Assembly (NCBI GenBank): GCA_030840615.1
Contig: JAVEEE010000144.1
Coordinates: 1 to 11,036 of the forward strand
DNA length: 11,036 nucleotides
Direction of reading: 5' to 3'
Source: Frankiaceae bacterium
GTDB taxonomy: Bacteria > Actinomycetota > Actinomycetes > JAFAQI01
Part shown: one piece after another, positions 1 through 7,025 of the stretch
How positions within the stretch are numbered: position 1 is the first letter of the stretch
Layout of the letters: every line of letters starts with the position of its first letter
Position numbers and translations under genes: made by a program
Notes under the pieces: generated by a model
The model's database searches: none
What the model was told of the DNA's origin: nothing
The model's input: the letters and a program-made list of their open reading frames with translations, nothing else

Positions 1-578
1 CCGTGGCGGGTGGCCTCGCGCTGTTCCTGGTGGCCGCCGCCCCGACCGAAGGCGAGCCGCAGACGAGTCTCGCCCGCTGGATCCTGGTGCTGGTGGCTGT
101 CGCCGGGTTGATGACCGTCGGAGTGGCTGCCGGCCGCTGGTCACGCGGGCCGATCCGGGCGTCGTTCTTCGCGCTGTCCGCCGGCGCCGCGTTCGGGTTG
201 CTCGCGGCGCTGACCAAGACGTCGACCTGGCTGCTCGGGCAGGGCGCCGGGACGTTCTTCACCTCGTGGCAGCCCTACGCGATGGCCGTGGTCGCCGCCG
301 CGGGTGCGATCGTGCAGCAGAGTGCGTTCCAGGCCGGGCCGCTGCCGGCCAGCGTGCCGGTGATGGATGCGATGGAGCCCGCGGTCGCCGTACTGATCGG
401 GGTCTTCGCCTTCTCGGAGCACCTCGCCACGACGGCGGGCGTGCTCGCCTGCCAGGTGGTCGGCATCGTTGCTCTGCTCGCCGGCATCGTCACCCTCGAC
501 CGCTCGCCGGTCGTGCTGGCGTTGCAGCGGTCGGCCGTCCCCGACGACCCGTCGGGTGCCCGTGATGCCCCGGTTTAG
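1..578 (+). CDS. DMT-superfamily (EamA/NIPA-like) membrane transporter, C-terminal part
   Basis: This is a hydrophobic integral membrane protein whose 5' end lies outside the window. The open frame reaches the left edge, so the GTG at position 3 is probably internal. The 191 visible residues show hydrophobic segments at about 1-13 (partial), 24-42, 52-70, 88-108, 122-138 and 143-165, fitting the second half of a roughly 10-helix drug/metabolite transporter. The late stretch QSAFQAGPLPASVPVMDAME followed by PAVAVLIGVFAFSE resembles the end of actinobacterial DMT proteins (a resemblance from memory). The last 20 or so residues form a hydrophilic tail ending at TAG 576-578. The substrate cannot be inferred. 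It reads toward the DUF3145-like gene, with about 150 bp between them, and is probably a separate unit from the fab operon. Confidence 0.72.
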   Translation, partial: VAGGLALFLVAAAPTEGEPQTSLARWILVLVAVAGLMTVGVAAGRWSRGPIRASFFALSAGAAFGLLAALTKTSTWLLGQGAGTFFTSWQPYAMAVVAAAGAIVQQSAFQAGPLPASVPVMDAMEPAVAVLIGVFAFSEHLATTAGVLACQVVGIVALLAGIVTLDRSPVVLALQRSAVPDDPSGARDAPV

Positions 579-599
579 GTGCCAACGTCGGAGCCTGTC

Positions 600-617
600 T
601 GCGCGGATATCCACGCA
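600..617. promoter_or_regulatory. 18-bp near-palindrome between the transporter and the DUF3145-like gene
   Basis: The sequence TGCGCGGATATCCACGCA is an inverted repeat in which 8 of 9 pairs match (TGCG-n-GGAT/ATCC-n-CGCA). It lies 22 bp after the transporter stop and 112 bp before the next gene. It has no loop and no T-run, so a protein-binding site is more plausible than a terminator. The rest of 579-729 shows no convincing -35/-10 pair. Confidence 0.3.
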
Positions 618-729
618 TTGGCTGGTGCCGATGTGGCTGGTGGGGCAGAATGACGGTGCACGCCGTACGACGACCGCGCGCCGAGACAGGTGGGGAAGCC
701 GAATCTCGGGCGACAGACGGAGGTCTGCG

Positions 730-1221
730 GTGACTGCTCGCGGTGTGCTGTTCGTGCACTCGTGTCCGCCGGCGCTACGACCCCACGTGGAGTGGGCCGT
801 GGCCGGCGTTCTCGCCGTACCGGTCGAGCTCGAGTGGGAGCCGCAGCCTGTTGCCCCCGGCTTCCTGCGGACCCAGACCGGGTGGCGTGGCGCTGCCGGC
901 ACGGCCGGGCGGCTGGCTGCGGCGATCCGGGACTGGCCGCTGGTGCGCTGCGAGATCACCGAGGAGCCGAGCGAAGGCAGCGACGGCGAGCGTTACTCGA
1001 TGACCCCGGACCTCGGCGTCTTCCGGTCCGCGATGAGCGGCAACGGCGACGTCCTCGTCCAGGAGGACCGGCTGCGCTCCGTCATGGCGACGGCGGAGGA
1101 TCTCCCGTCGTTGCGCCAGGCGCTCGACCGGCTGCTCGGGCATCCGTGGGACATCGAGCTGGAGCCCTACCGGTTGGCCGGCGACGGAACGCCGGTGCGC
1201 TGGCTGTCCTCAGCCGGCTGA
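730..1221 (+). CDS. DUF3145-like actinobacterial conserved protein
   Basis: The predicted product is 163 residues, soluble, with no signal peptide or membrane segment. The GTG at 730 is chosen because a strong Shine-Dalgarno GGAGG (719-723) sits six bases upstream and the product then begins VTARGVLFVHSCPPALRPHV. That opening, the length and the internal pattern (SMTPDLG, then MSGNGDVLVQEDRLR, then an ending in which HPWDIELEPYR is prominent) match my recollection of the DUF3145 family, which is confined to actinobacteria and has no known biochemical activity. I also recall DUF3145 genes lying close to fabF or accD in other actinobacteria, which agrees with the position here. The gene runs toward the end of the fab operon and overlaps its last gene by 12 bp. 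Family assignment is by memory of sequence pattern, not a search. Confidence 0.75.
   Translation: MTARGVLFVHSCPPALRPHVEWAVAGVLAVPVELEWEPQPVAPGFLRTQTGWRGAAGTAGRLAAAIRDWPLVRCEITEEPSEGSDGERYSMTPDLGVFRSAMSGNGDVLVQEDRLRSVMATAEDLPSLRQALDRLLGHPWDIELEPYRLAGDGTPVRWLSSAG
1210..1221. repeat. 12-bp perfect palindrome holding the stop codons of two convergent genes
   Basis: TCAGCCGGCTGA equals its own reverse complement. Read on the plus strand it encodes Ser-Ala-Gly-stop of the DUF3145-like gene; read on the minus strand it encodes Ser-Ala-Gly-stop of the membrane protein. It is too short, and has no proper loop, to be a convincing terminator. Confidence 0.85.
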
Positions 1222-1812
1222 GTCGTCCGCCCCGTCGCCTGGGGCTGTGGCCGGTGGGACGCTCGACGCCGCCGGCTGGGCGTAGTCGGCGGGTTGGGCA
1301 TAGTCACCCGGCTGGGCGGCGTCGACGGGTCCCGCCGGGGTAGCGGTGACCGGCTCTTCGGCCGGCAGGTCGAACTCGTCCGGTTGGGCCGTGTCGGTGT
1401 CGTCGGCCACCGGGGCAGCCGGCGCCTCAGGAGAGTGGTGGGCCGGAGCGACGGTCGCCGCCGGCGGGACGGGTGCGGCCGGCGGGACGGGTGCGGCCGC
1501 CGTCACGGGCGCAGCGGCCGCCGGCGCCGCAGCGGCGACCGGGGACACCGGGGAGACCGGATGGGCCGGCTCGGCCGCTGCCGCGCTCGTGGACCACTGG
1601 TCCGGCTCGCTGTCCGTCGCCTCGGCCGCGACGCTGAGCACGAGCAGCAGGAGACCTACGGCCAGCAGGCCGACGCCGACCCAGAGCAGGACGGTGCCGA
1701 GCGTGCCGAGCACCCCGCCGTCGAGCGTCCGGGCCACTTCGTAGGCGAGGCACGCCAGGCCGACCGTGGCGAGGACGGTGCCCGCGACGGGCAGAGCTGG
1801 GGATCGGCGCAC
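1210..1812 (-). CDS. Small membrane protein with two transmembrane helices and an Ala/Pro-rich tail
   Basis: The product is 200 residues and not recognised. The GTG start at 1812 lies 9 bp after the accD stop, so it is very likely the last gene of the fab operon and translated by coupling; the Shine-Dalgarno is weak. Two hydrophobic segments at about 8-27 and 34-61 form a hairpin. Residues 66-200 are low complexity and probably disordered: runs of Ala, Pro and Val with repeats such as VPPAAPVPPA and DYAQPADYAQPA, plus an acidic stretch around DDTDTAQPDEFDLPAEE. Possible roles are membrane tethering of the synthesis enzymes or a cell-envelope function; both are guesses. Codon bias at third positions remains strongly GC, and the reading frame continues intact through the low-complexity part, which supports a real gene. 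Its 3' end overlaps the convergent DUF3145-like gene by 12 bp. Confidence 0.7.
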   Translation of the reverse strand: MRRSPALPVAGTVLATVGLACLAYEVARTLDGGVLGTLGTVLLWVGVGLLAVGLLLLVLSVAAEATDSEPDQWSTSAAAAEPAHPVSPVSPVAAAAPAAAAPVTAAAPVPPAAPVPPAATVAPAHHSPEAPAAPVADDTDTAQPDEFDLPAEEPVTATPAGPVDAAQPGDYAQPADYAQPAASSVPPATAPGDGADDSAG

Positions 1813-1821
1813 GCCGACAAC

Positions 1822-3246
1822 TTACAGGGGAATGTTGCCGTGCCGTCCGCGCGACACCGGGCGGTCACCACCGGCCAGCAATGCACCCGCGATGGCGGTG
1901 CGGGTGCGGTCACGGGTGACGATCTCGTCGACGACACCCAGCTCGACCGCACGTTGCAGTCCACCGGCCAGCTGCTCGTGCTCGGCGGCGAGCTGTGCCT
2001 CGAGCTCGGGCCGCGACGCCTCCGGCGCGTCGGCCAGCCGTCGGCGATGCAGGACCCGCACCGCGGCGACGGCACCCATCACGGCGACCTCCGCCTCGGG
2101 CCATGCGAGCACGCGGGTCGCACCGAGGGATCGCGAGTTCATCGCGATGTAGGCGCCGCCGTAGGCCTTGCGCGTGATCAGCGTGACGCGCGGGACAACC
2201 GCCTCTGCGAACGCGTGCAGAAGCTTGGCACCGCGGCGTACGACGCCGTCCCACTCCTGACCGACCCCCGGCAGGTAGCCGGGCACATCGACGAGGACCA
2301 CGAGCGGCACCCCGAACGAGTCGCACATCCGGACAAACCGCGCCGCCTTCTCGGCGCTGGTCGCGTCGAGGCAGCCGCCGAGGCGCATCGGGTTGTTGGC
2401 CAGCACGCCGACGGCGCGGCCGCCGAGGCGACCGAGTGTCGTGACCATGTTCGGAGCCCAACGCGGGTGCAGCTCGAGCCCCGGCCGATCGAGCAGCCGC
2501 TCGACGACCGGCTTGACGTCGTAGGCGCGGCGCGCGGTCTGCGGCAGCAGATCGTCGAACCCGCAGTCCTCGACCGTGCCGAGATGCCCTGGGTGCGACA
2601 AGAGTGTGACCGCGTCGCGGGCGCGCTGCAACGCGTCGGCGTCGGTCTCGGCGACAAGGTGCACGACCCCGCTGCGTCGTCCGTGCGGCTCCGGTCCGCC
2701 GAGCCGCAACATGTCGACGTCCTCACCGGTGACGCTGCGGACGACGTCCGGGCCGGTGACGAAGATGCGGCCCTGGGGGCCGAGCACAACCACGTCGGTC
2801 AGCGCGGGTCCGTACGCCGCGCCGCCGGCAGCCGGACCTAGGACGACGGAGACCTGTGGCACCCGGCCGGAGGCCAGCGTCATGGCGGCGAACACCTGAC
2901 CCACGCCGTCGAGCGAGGCGACGCCTTCGGCGAGACGCGCACCGCCGGAGTGCCAGACCCCAACGATCGGAAGTCGGCGACGGGTCGCGGCGTCGTACGC
3001 CGACACGATCGCTGCGCATCCGGCTTGACCCAGCGCACCGCCTTGGACGCCGGCGTTGGTGGCGAACGCCACCACCTCGCCGCCCTCGATGCGACCGACC
3101 GCGGTGACGACGCCGCTGTCGGCGTCACCGGACAGCGGATGAAGCAACCCGTCGTCGAAGAGACCGGCGAGGCGTGCCCATGGGTCGCGCGGGTCATCGG
3201 CCTGGCGGGGCCGGGCGACGGTGACACCGGTGTCGAGCAGGGTCAT
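1822..3246 (-). CDS. accD: Acyl-CoA (probably acetyl-CoA) carboxylase, carboxyltransferase beta subunit
   Basis: The 474-residue product transfers carboxyl from carboxybiotin to an acyl-CoA, giving malonyl-CoA for fatty acid synthesis. The ATG at 3246 gives an N-terminus of normal length and follows GGGAGA eight bases upstream. The N-terminal half shows HSGGARLAEGV (99-109), VSVVLGPAAGGAAYGPALTD (132-151) and FVTGPDVVRSVTGEDV (162-177). The C-terminal half shows DVPGYLPGVGQEWDGVVRRG (320-339), TRKAYGGAYIAMNSRSLGA (358-376) and AWPEAEVAVMGAVAAV (381-396). It ends in GNIPL, typical of the family. Oxyanion-hole glycines of both halves are present. Ile367 stands where propionyl-CoA carboxylases have the specificity Asp (Asp422 of Streptomyces PccB), which favours acetyl-CoA. 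It lies 32 bp after fabF. No biotinylated alpha subunit or small epsilon subunit is encoded nearby, so these must come from elsewhere. Confidence 0.93.
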   Translation of the reverse strand: MTLLDTGVTVARPRQADDPRDPWARLAGLFDDGLLHPLSGDADSGVVTAVGRIEGGEVVAFATNAGVQGGALGQAGCAAIVSAYDAATRRRLPIVGVWHSGGARLAEGVASLDGVGQVFAAMTLASGRVPQVSVVLGPAAGGAAYGPALTDVVVLGPQGRIFVTGPDVVRSVTGEDVDMLRLGGPEPHGRRSGVVHLVAETDADALQRARDAVTLLSHPGHLGTVEDCGFDDLLPQTARRAYDVKPVVERLLDRPGLELHPRWAPNMVTTLGRLGGRAVGVLANNPMRLGGCLDATSAEKAARFVRMCDSFGVPLVVLVDVPGYLPGVGQEWDGVVRRGAKLLHAFAEAVVPRVTLITRKAYGGAYIAMNSRSLGATRVLAWPEAEVAVMGAVAAVRVLHRRRLADAPEASRPELEAQLAAEHEQLAGGLQRAVELGVVDEIVTRDRTRTAIAGALLAGGDRPVSRGRHGNIPL

Positions 3247-3278
3247 GGCTGGGGTCTCCCGGTCATCGGTAACGAAGG

Positions 3279-4526
3279 TCAACTCGTGCTGCGGAAAGCG
3301 AGGGTGGCGTTGTGTCCGCCGAAACCGAACGAGTTCGACAGTGCAACGCCCGCGTTCAACGGCCGCGGCGAGATGCGCACGACGTCGAGACTGATCTCGT
3401 CGTCGGGGTCGTCGAGGTTGCGAGTGGGCGGCACGGTGCCGTGATGCAACGAGAGGACGGTGACCGCCGCCTCCAGCGCGCCGGCCGCTCCGAGGAGATG
3501 GCCGGTGCACGACTTCGTCGCCGTCACCGAGATCTGGTCGAGCGCATCGCCCAGTGCTGTGCGCAACGCCAACGACTCGGCGATGTCACCCAACGGCGTC
3601 GAGGTGGCATGTGCGTTGACGTGCACGACGTCGGCCGGTTGAGCGTCGGCGTCGCGCATGGCAAGTGCGAGTGCGCGCGCGGCTCCCGCACCGGTCGGCT
3701 CCGGCGCCGCGACGTGATAGGCGTCGGAGCTCATGCCGGCGCCGACGAGCCGGGCATAGATCCGAGCGCCACGCGCCGCGGCGTGTTCAGCCGTCTCGAG
3801 CACGAGCACGGCAGCACCTTCGCCGAGGACGAAACCGTCACGGGACTTGTCGTAGGGCCGCGATGCCGCCTCGGGGTCGTCCTCGCGGGTGGACAGCGCA
3901 CGCATGGCGGCAAAGCCGGCGATGGGAAGCCCGGCGATGGCAGCCTCGGTACCGCCCGCGACCACGACGTCCGCGCGACCGGCGCGCAACAGGTCGAGTG
4001 CCAGTGCGATGGCCTCGGCACCACTCGCGCACGCCGACACGGGCGCATGCACACCGGCGCGAGCAACGAGGTCGAGCCCCACCGCCGCGGCCGGACCGTT
4101 GGGCATCAGCATCGGCACGGTGTGCGGTGACACGCGCCGGGCGCCGCGTTCGCGCAGGACGTCGTACTGCGCGAGCAAGGTGAGCACACCGCCGATGCCA
4201 CTCGCGACCGCTACGGCGAGCCGCTCCGGCTCGACGCCCGCGGTCTCGCTGAAGCCGGCGTCACGCCATGCCTCGCGGGCGGCGACGAGCGCGAACTGTT
4301 GCGACCGGTCGAGCGTGCGGGCCTCGACGCGGTCGATCACCTCGAGCGGATCGACCGCGATCTGAGCCGCGATGCGCACCGGCAGGTCCTGCGCCCAGTC
4401 GGCGTCGAGCCGCCCGACGCCCGAGCGCCCGGCGAGCAGTCCGTCCCAGGTGGAGGCCATGTCGCCACCGAGCGGCGTGGTCGCGCCGAGCCCCGTGACG
4501 ACGACCTCAGTGTTGCTCCGTGTCAT
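3279..4526 (-). CDS. fabF: 3-oxoacyl-ACP synthase II (beta-ketoacyl-ACP synthase)
   Basis: This 415-residue enzyme condenses malonyl-ACP with acyl-ACP to elongate the chain. The catalytic triad is complete: Cys166 in VSACASGAEA, His306 in VNAHATSTPLGD and His343 in TKSCTGHLLGAAG, with Lys338 nearby. The usual C-terminal SNSFGFGGHNA loop (397-407), whose Phe gates the acyl pocket, is present. The length is normal for FabF, and this is a single ketosynthase rather than a KasA/KasB pair. The ATG at 4526 overlaps the acpP stop as ATGA, so the two are translationally coupled. It sits between acpP and accD in one operon. The sequence GAAGG about 12 bases upstream is the only visible ribosome-binding help. 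Confidence 0.96.
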   Translation of the reverse strand: MTRSNTEVVVTGLGATTPLGGDMASTWDGLLAGRSGVGRLDADWAQDLPVRIAAQIAVDPLEVIDRVEARTLDRSQQFALVAAREAWRDAGFSETAGVEPERLAVAVASGIGGVLTLLAQYDVLRERGARRVSPHTVPMLMPNGPAAAVGLDLVARAGVHAPVSACASGAEAIALALDLLRAGRADVVVAGGTEAAIAGLPIAGFAAMRALSTREDDPEAASRPYDKSRDGFVLGEGAAVLVLETAEHAAARGARIYARLVGAGMSSDAYHVAAPEPTGAGAARALALAMRDADAQPADVVHVNAHATSTPLGDIAESLALRTALGDALDQISVTATKSCTGHLLGAAGALEAAVTVLSLHHGTVPPTRNLDDPDDEISLDVVRISPRPLNAGVALSNSFGFGGHNATLAFRSTS

Positions 4527-4771
4527 GCAGCGACGCCCGCCTTCTCGATGTAGTTGACGGCGTCACCGACGGTGCGCAGGTCCTTGAGGTCTTCGTCGGG
4601 AATGCGCACGCCAAAGCTGTCCTCGGCGGCGGTGGCGATCTCGACCATCGACAGCGAGTCGACGTCGAGGTCGTCGATGAAGCTCTTGTCGAGTGTCACG
4701 TCACCGACCGGGACGCCGGCGATCTCGTTCACGATCTGGGCCAGGCCGGTGAGGATGTCTTGCTGTGTCAC
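4523..4771 (-). CDS. acpP: Acyl carrier protein
   Basis: The 82-residue, acidic, four-helix carrier holds growing acyl chains on a phosphopantetheine arm. The attachment site is Ser39 in the signature DVDSLSMVEI. The flanking acidic helix II residues that dock with the synthases are present. The length is normal for a FAS-II ACP and lacks the long C-terminal tail of mycobacterial AcpM. The GTG start at 4771 is fixed by a clear AAGGAG nine bases upstream in the 57-bp gap after fabH, the only strong internal ribosome-binding site in the operon; this suits a protein needed in large amounts. The stop overlaps the fabF start by 4 bp. Confidence 0.97.
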   Translation of the reverse strand: MTQQDILTGLAQIVNEIAGVPVGDVTLDKSFIDDLDVDSLSMVEIATAAEDSFGVRIPDEDLKDLRTVGDAVNYIEKAGVAA

Positions 4772-4828
4772 GGTTTTCTCTCCTTGTGGTGGGCGGTTCC
4801 GGGGGACTGGGTGATGGGTCGAGGTGGG

Positions 4829-5791
4829 TCAGGGGACGCGGATGACCTGGCCGGCGTAGGTGAGCCCGGCTCCGAACGCGAGCAGCAACGCGTGATCGCC
4901 GCTCTGCACGTCGCCGGTGGCGACGAGGCGTGCCAAGGCGAGCGGCACCGACGCGGCCGACGTGTTGCCGGTGTCGGCGATGTCGCGTGCGACCACGACC
5001 GTGTCGGGCAGCTTGAGTGCGCGCACCAGAGCGTCGACGATGCGCAGGTTGGCCTGGTGGGGCACGAAAGCGGCGAGGTCGCCCATCTCGATGCCGGCGA
5101 GGTCGACGGCACGCCGCGCGACGGGGCCGAGCTGGGTCGTCGCCCAGCGGAAGACGGCCGGTCCGTCCATCCGGATCGCCCAGTCACCGTCGGGAACACC
5201 GACGAGTTCCGCGCCGGCACCGTCGCTGCCCCAGGCGACCGGGCCGATGCCGGGCTCATCCGACGCCTCGACGATGGCCGCGGCTGCCCCGTCGCCGAAC
5301 AGGATGCAGGTGCCCCGGTCGGTCCAGTCGAGCCAGTCGGTGAGCTTCTCGGCGCCGATGACGAGCACCCGGTTGGCGCTGCCCGATCGCACGGCGTCTG
5401 CGGCGACCGACAGCGCATAGCAGAAGCCGCCGCACGCGGCGTTGACGTCGAACGCACCGACCGGTCCGGCGCCGAGCGCGGTGGCGATGCGTGCGGCGCC
5501 GCCCGGGATCGCGTTGCGCATCGTGCACGTCGCCAGAACCACAAGGTCGACGTCGCGCGCGTCGAGGCCGGCCGCAGCGAGGGCCTTGGCGGCGGCTTCG
5601 GTCGCCATCGTGACGACCGTCTCCTCCGCTCCGGCGACGTGACGCCGGTCGATGCCGGTGCGGGTGCGGATCCATTCGTCAGTGGTGTCGAGGCCGCCGG
5701 CGGCGATCTCGCTGTTGGTGAGCACTCCCGCGGGTCGGTGCTCGCCGAGTGCGCGAATGCGGGCGTGCCGCGATGCGGTCGTCACGTTCAC
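4829..5791 (-). CDS. fabH: 3-oxoacyl-ACP synthase III (chain initiation)
   Basis: The 320-residue enzyme starts fatty acid synthesis by condensing an acyl-CoA primer with malonyl-ACP. The catalytic triad is complete: Cys120 in NAACGGFCYAL, His245 in VPHQANLRI and Asn276 in DTGNTSAASVP. The typical N-terminal TTDEWIRTRTGI (36-47) and the glycine-rich end FGAGLTYAGQ are present. The GTG at 5791 overlaps the fabD stop as GTGA, which supports this start; a second GTG two codons later is possible. Primer preference (straight or branched) cannot be read from the sequence. The longer open frame upstream is a shadow of fabD. The gene is followed by a 57-bp gap and acpP. Confidence 0.95.
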   Translation of the reverse strand: MNVTTASRHARIRALGEHRPAGVLTNSEIAAGGLDTTDEWIRTRTGIDRRHVAGAEETVVTMATEAAAKALAAAGLDARDVDLVVLATCTMRNAIPGGAARIATALGAGPVGAFDVNAACGGFCYALSVAADAVRSGSANRVLVIGAEKLTDWLDWTDRGTCILFGDGAAAAIVEASDEPGIGPVAWGSDGAGAELVGVPDGDWAIRMDGPAVFRWATTQLGPVARRAVDLAGIEMGDLAAFVPHQANLRIVDALVRALKLPDTVVVARDIADTGNTSAASVPLALARLVATGDVQSGDHALLLAFGAGLTYAGQVIRVP

Positions 5792-6957
5792 GCGGGCACC
5801 GGTTCCGGGTGGAGCACCGCGATGGGCTGACCCGGCGTGACCGGGTCGCCGTCGTGGACGAGCCACTCGACGAGCACCCCGCCGTGGACGGCGGCGACGA
5901 GTGACTCCGCGCGGTGTGACACGACGGTGCCGACGCTGGCGCCGGGCTCGACCGAGCCGCCTGGCTCGACACTGCCCGATCGGAACACGCCGCCGACGGG
6001 CGCGACGGCCATCCGCCAGGACGGGGCCGGCTCGCTGTCGGGGATCGCGTGCTGTTGCATCAACGCGCGCGCCGCCGCCAGGTCGGCGGGTGACTTGATG
6101 GCGAGTGTCTCGACGCCCGGCAGTGCCCGGCGGATGAGGCCGGTCAGTGTGCCGGCCGGCGCGAGCTCGATGACTGCGGTGACACCCAGGTCTGCGAGGG
6201 TCCGCATGCACAAGTCCCAACGCACCGGGGCGGACACCTGGTTGACGAGCCGGTCGAGCAGCGCGGGCCCGTCGTTGACGACCGCTCCGTCGGCGTTGCT
6301 GATCATCGTGAGGCGGGGGTCCTGCGCCGGCGCGGCTTCGGTGAGCTGTGCCAGGGCGGCGCGCGCCGGCTCCATCGCGCTGGTGTGAAACGCACCCGCG
6401 ACTGCCAGCGGCCGGACCCGCGCACCCGCCGGGGGATCCGCCGCAAGCGTTGCCAGAGCGTCGAGCGATCCGGCAGCGACGATCTGTCCGGCACCGTTGA
6501 CGTTGGCGGCGGTGAGCCCCAGCCGGTCGAGAGCGGCCAGCACCTCGGCCTCGTCGCCACCGAGGAGTGCGCTCATGCCGGTGGGTGCGGCGAGTGACGC
6601 CTCAGCCATCAGGCGTCCGCGCTCGCGTACCAGCACGAGCGCGGTCTCGGGGGTCAGCACGCCGGCGAGGGCGGCGGCGGCGTATTCGCCGACGCTGTGT
6701 CCCGCGACGACTGCCGGCAACTCGTCGTCGGTCACGATGCTTGCGGCGACGGCCAGGGCCAGCGCGACGAGGAGCGGCTGCGCGATCGAGGTGTCACGGA
6801 TGTCGTCGTCGGTGCCGGTGGTGCCGAGGCGGACCAGGTCGAGTCCGGTGACCGCGCAGGCCCAACGCAGTTGCTCGGCGACCGGCTCGACATCAAGCCA
6901 GGGCTTCAGCATGCCTGGGGTCTGCGCGCCTTGACCGGGGGAGAGGAGGGCGAGCAC
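5788..6957 (-). CDS. fabD: Malonyl-CoA:ACP transacylase fused to a degenerate biotinyl/lipoyl-like domain
   Basis: FabD moves malonate from CoA to the acyl carrier protein. Residues 1-300 form a complete acyltransferase: GQGAQ (8-12), nucleophile Ser88 in GHSVGEY, Arg113 in RERGRLM, His191 in AGAFHTSAM, Asn221 and Gln240. The GTG at 6957 gives a normal N-terminus (VLALLSPGQGAQ); AGGTG lies only two bases before it, so initiation may be weak or leaderless. The protein is 389 residues against about 300-320 for a usual FabD. Residues about 316-384 read as a beta-rich biotinyl/lipoyl fold: VAPVGGVF at the start, then VEPGASVGTVVSHRAE, then VAAVHGGVLVEWLVHDGD and VTPGQPIAVL. Aligned with BCCP, Arg349 takes the place of the modified Lys, so it should not carry biotin or lipoate. 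The stop overlaps the fabH start by 4 bp, so the extension is genuinely in frame. Confidence 0.94.
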   Translation of the reverse strand: MLALLSPGQGAQTPGMLKPWLDVEPVAEQLRWACAVTGLDLVRLGTTGTDDDIRDTSIAQPLLVALALAVAASIVTDDELPAVVAGHSVGEYAAAALAGVLTPETALVLVRERGRLMAEASLAAPTGMSALLGGDEAEVLAALDRLGLTAANVNGAGQIVAAGSLDALATLAADPPAGARVRPLAVAGAFHTSAMEPARAALAQLTEAAPAQDPRLTMISNADGAVVNDGPALLDRLVNQVSAPVRWDLCMRTLADLGVTAVIELAPAGTLTGLIRRALPGVETLAIKSPADLAAARALMQQHAIPDSEPAPSWRMAVAPVGGVFRSGSVEPGGSVEPGASVGTVVSHRAESLVAAVHGGVLVEWLVHDGDPVTPGQPIAVLHPEPVPA

Positions 6958-7025
6958 GTCACCTACACAACTCGGTCGGAGCCCTCTCGCGGGATGCTGC
7001 CGCGCACAGACTCCCTCCCTGAGTT

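Noticed and set aside
1210..1812. The small gene after accD considered as an AccE-type epsilon subunit of acyl-CoA carboxylase
   Set aside because: AccE proteins are small and soluble; this one has two membrane helices and a long low-complexity tail.
1294..2841. Long plus-strand open frame of 515 codons opposite accD and the membrane protein gene
   Set aside because: Its Arg/Gly/Asp-rich composition is typical of the antisense shadow of GC-rich genes, and the minus strand carries clear AccD motifs over the same region.
3279..4526. Possible polyketide synthase cluster because of ketosynthase, acyltransferase and carrier protein
   Set aside because: All are discrete single-domain FAS-II proteins in the standard fab order with FabH, a FasR-like regulator and AccD; no PKS tailoring genes are present and the methyltransferase is in a separate unit.
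4520..5830. Long plus-strand open frame opposite acpP and fabH
   Set aside because: It is an antisense shadow; fabH catalytic residues and acpP are unmistakable on the other strand.
4829..6220. fabH could begin much further upstream, giving a 463-residue protein
   Set aside because: The extra 143 residues are Arg/Pro/Gly-rich, lie antisense-free but within fabD in another frame, and the GTG at 5791 gives a normal FabH length with the usual 4-bp coupling to fabD.
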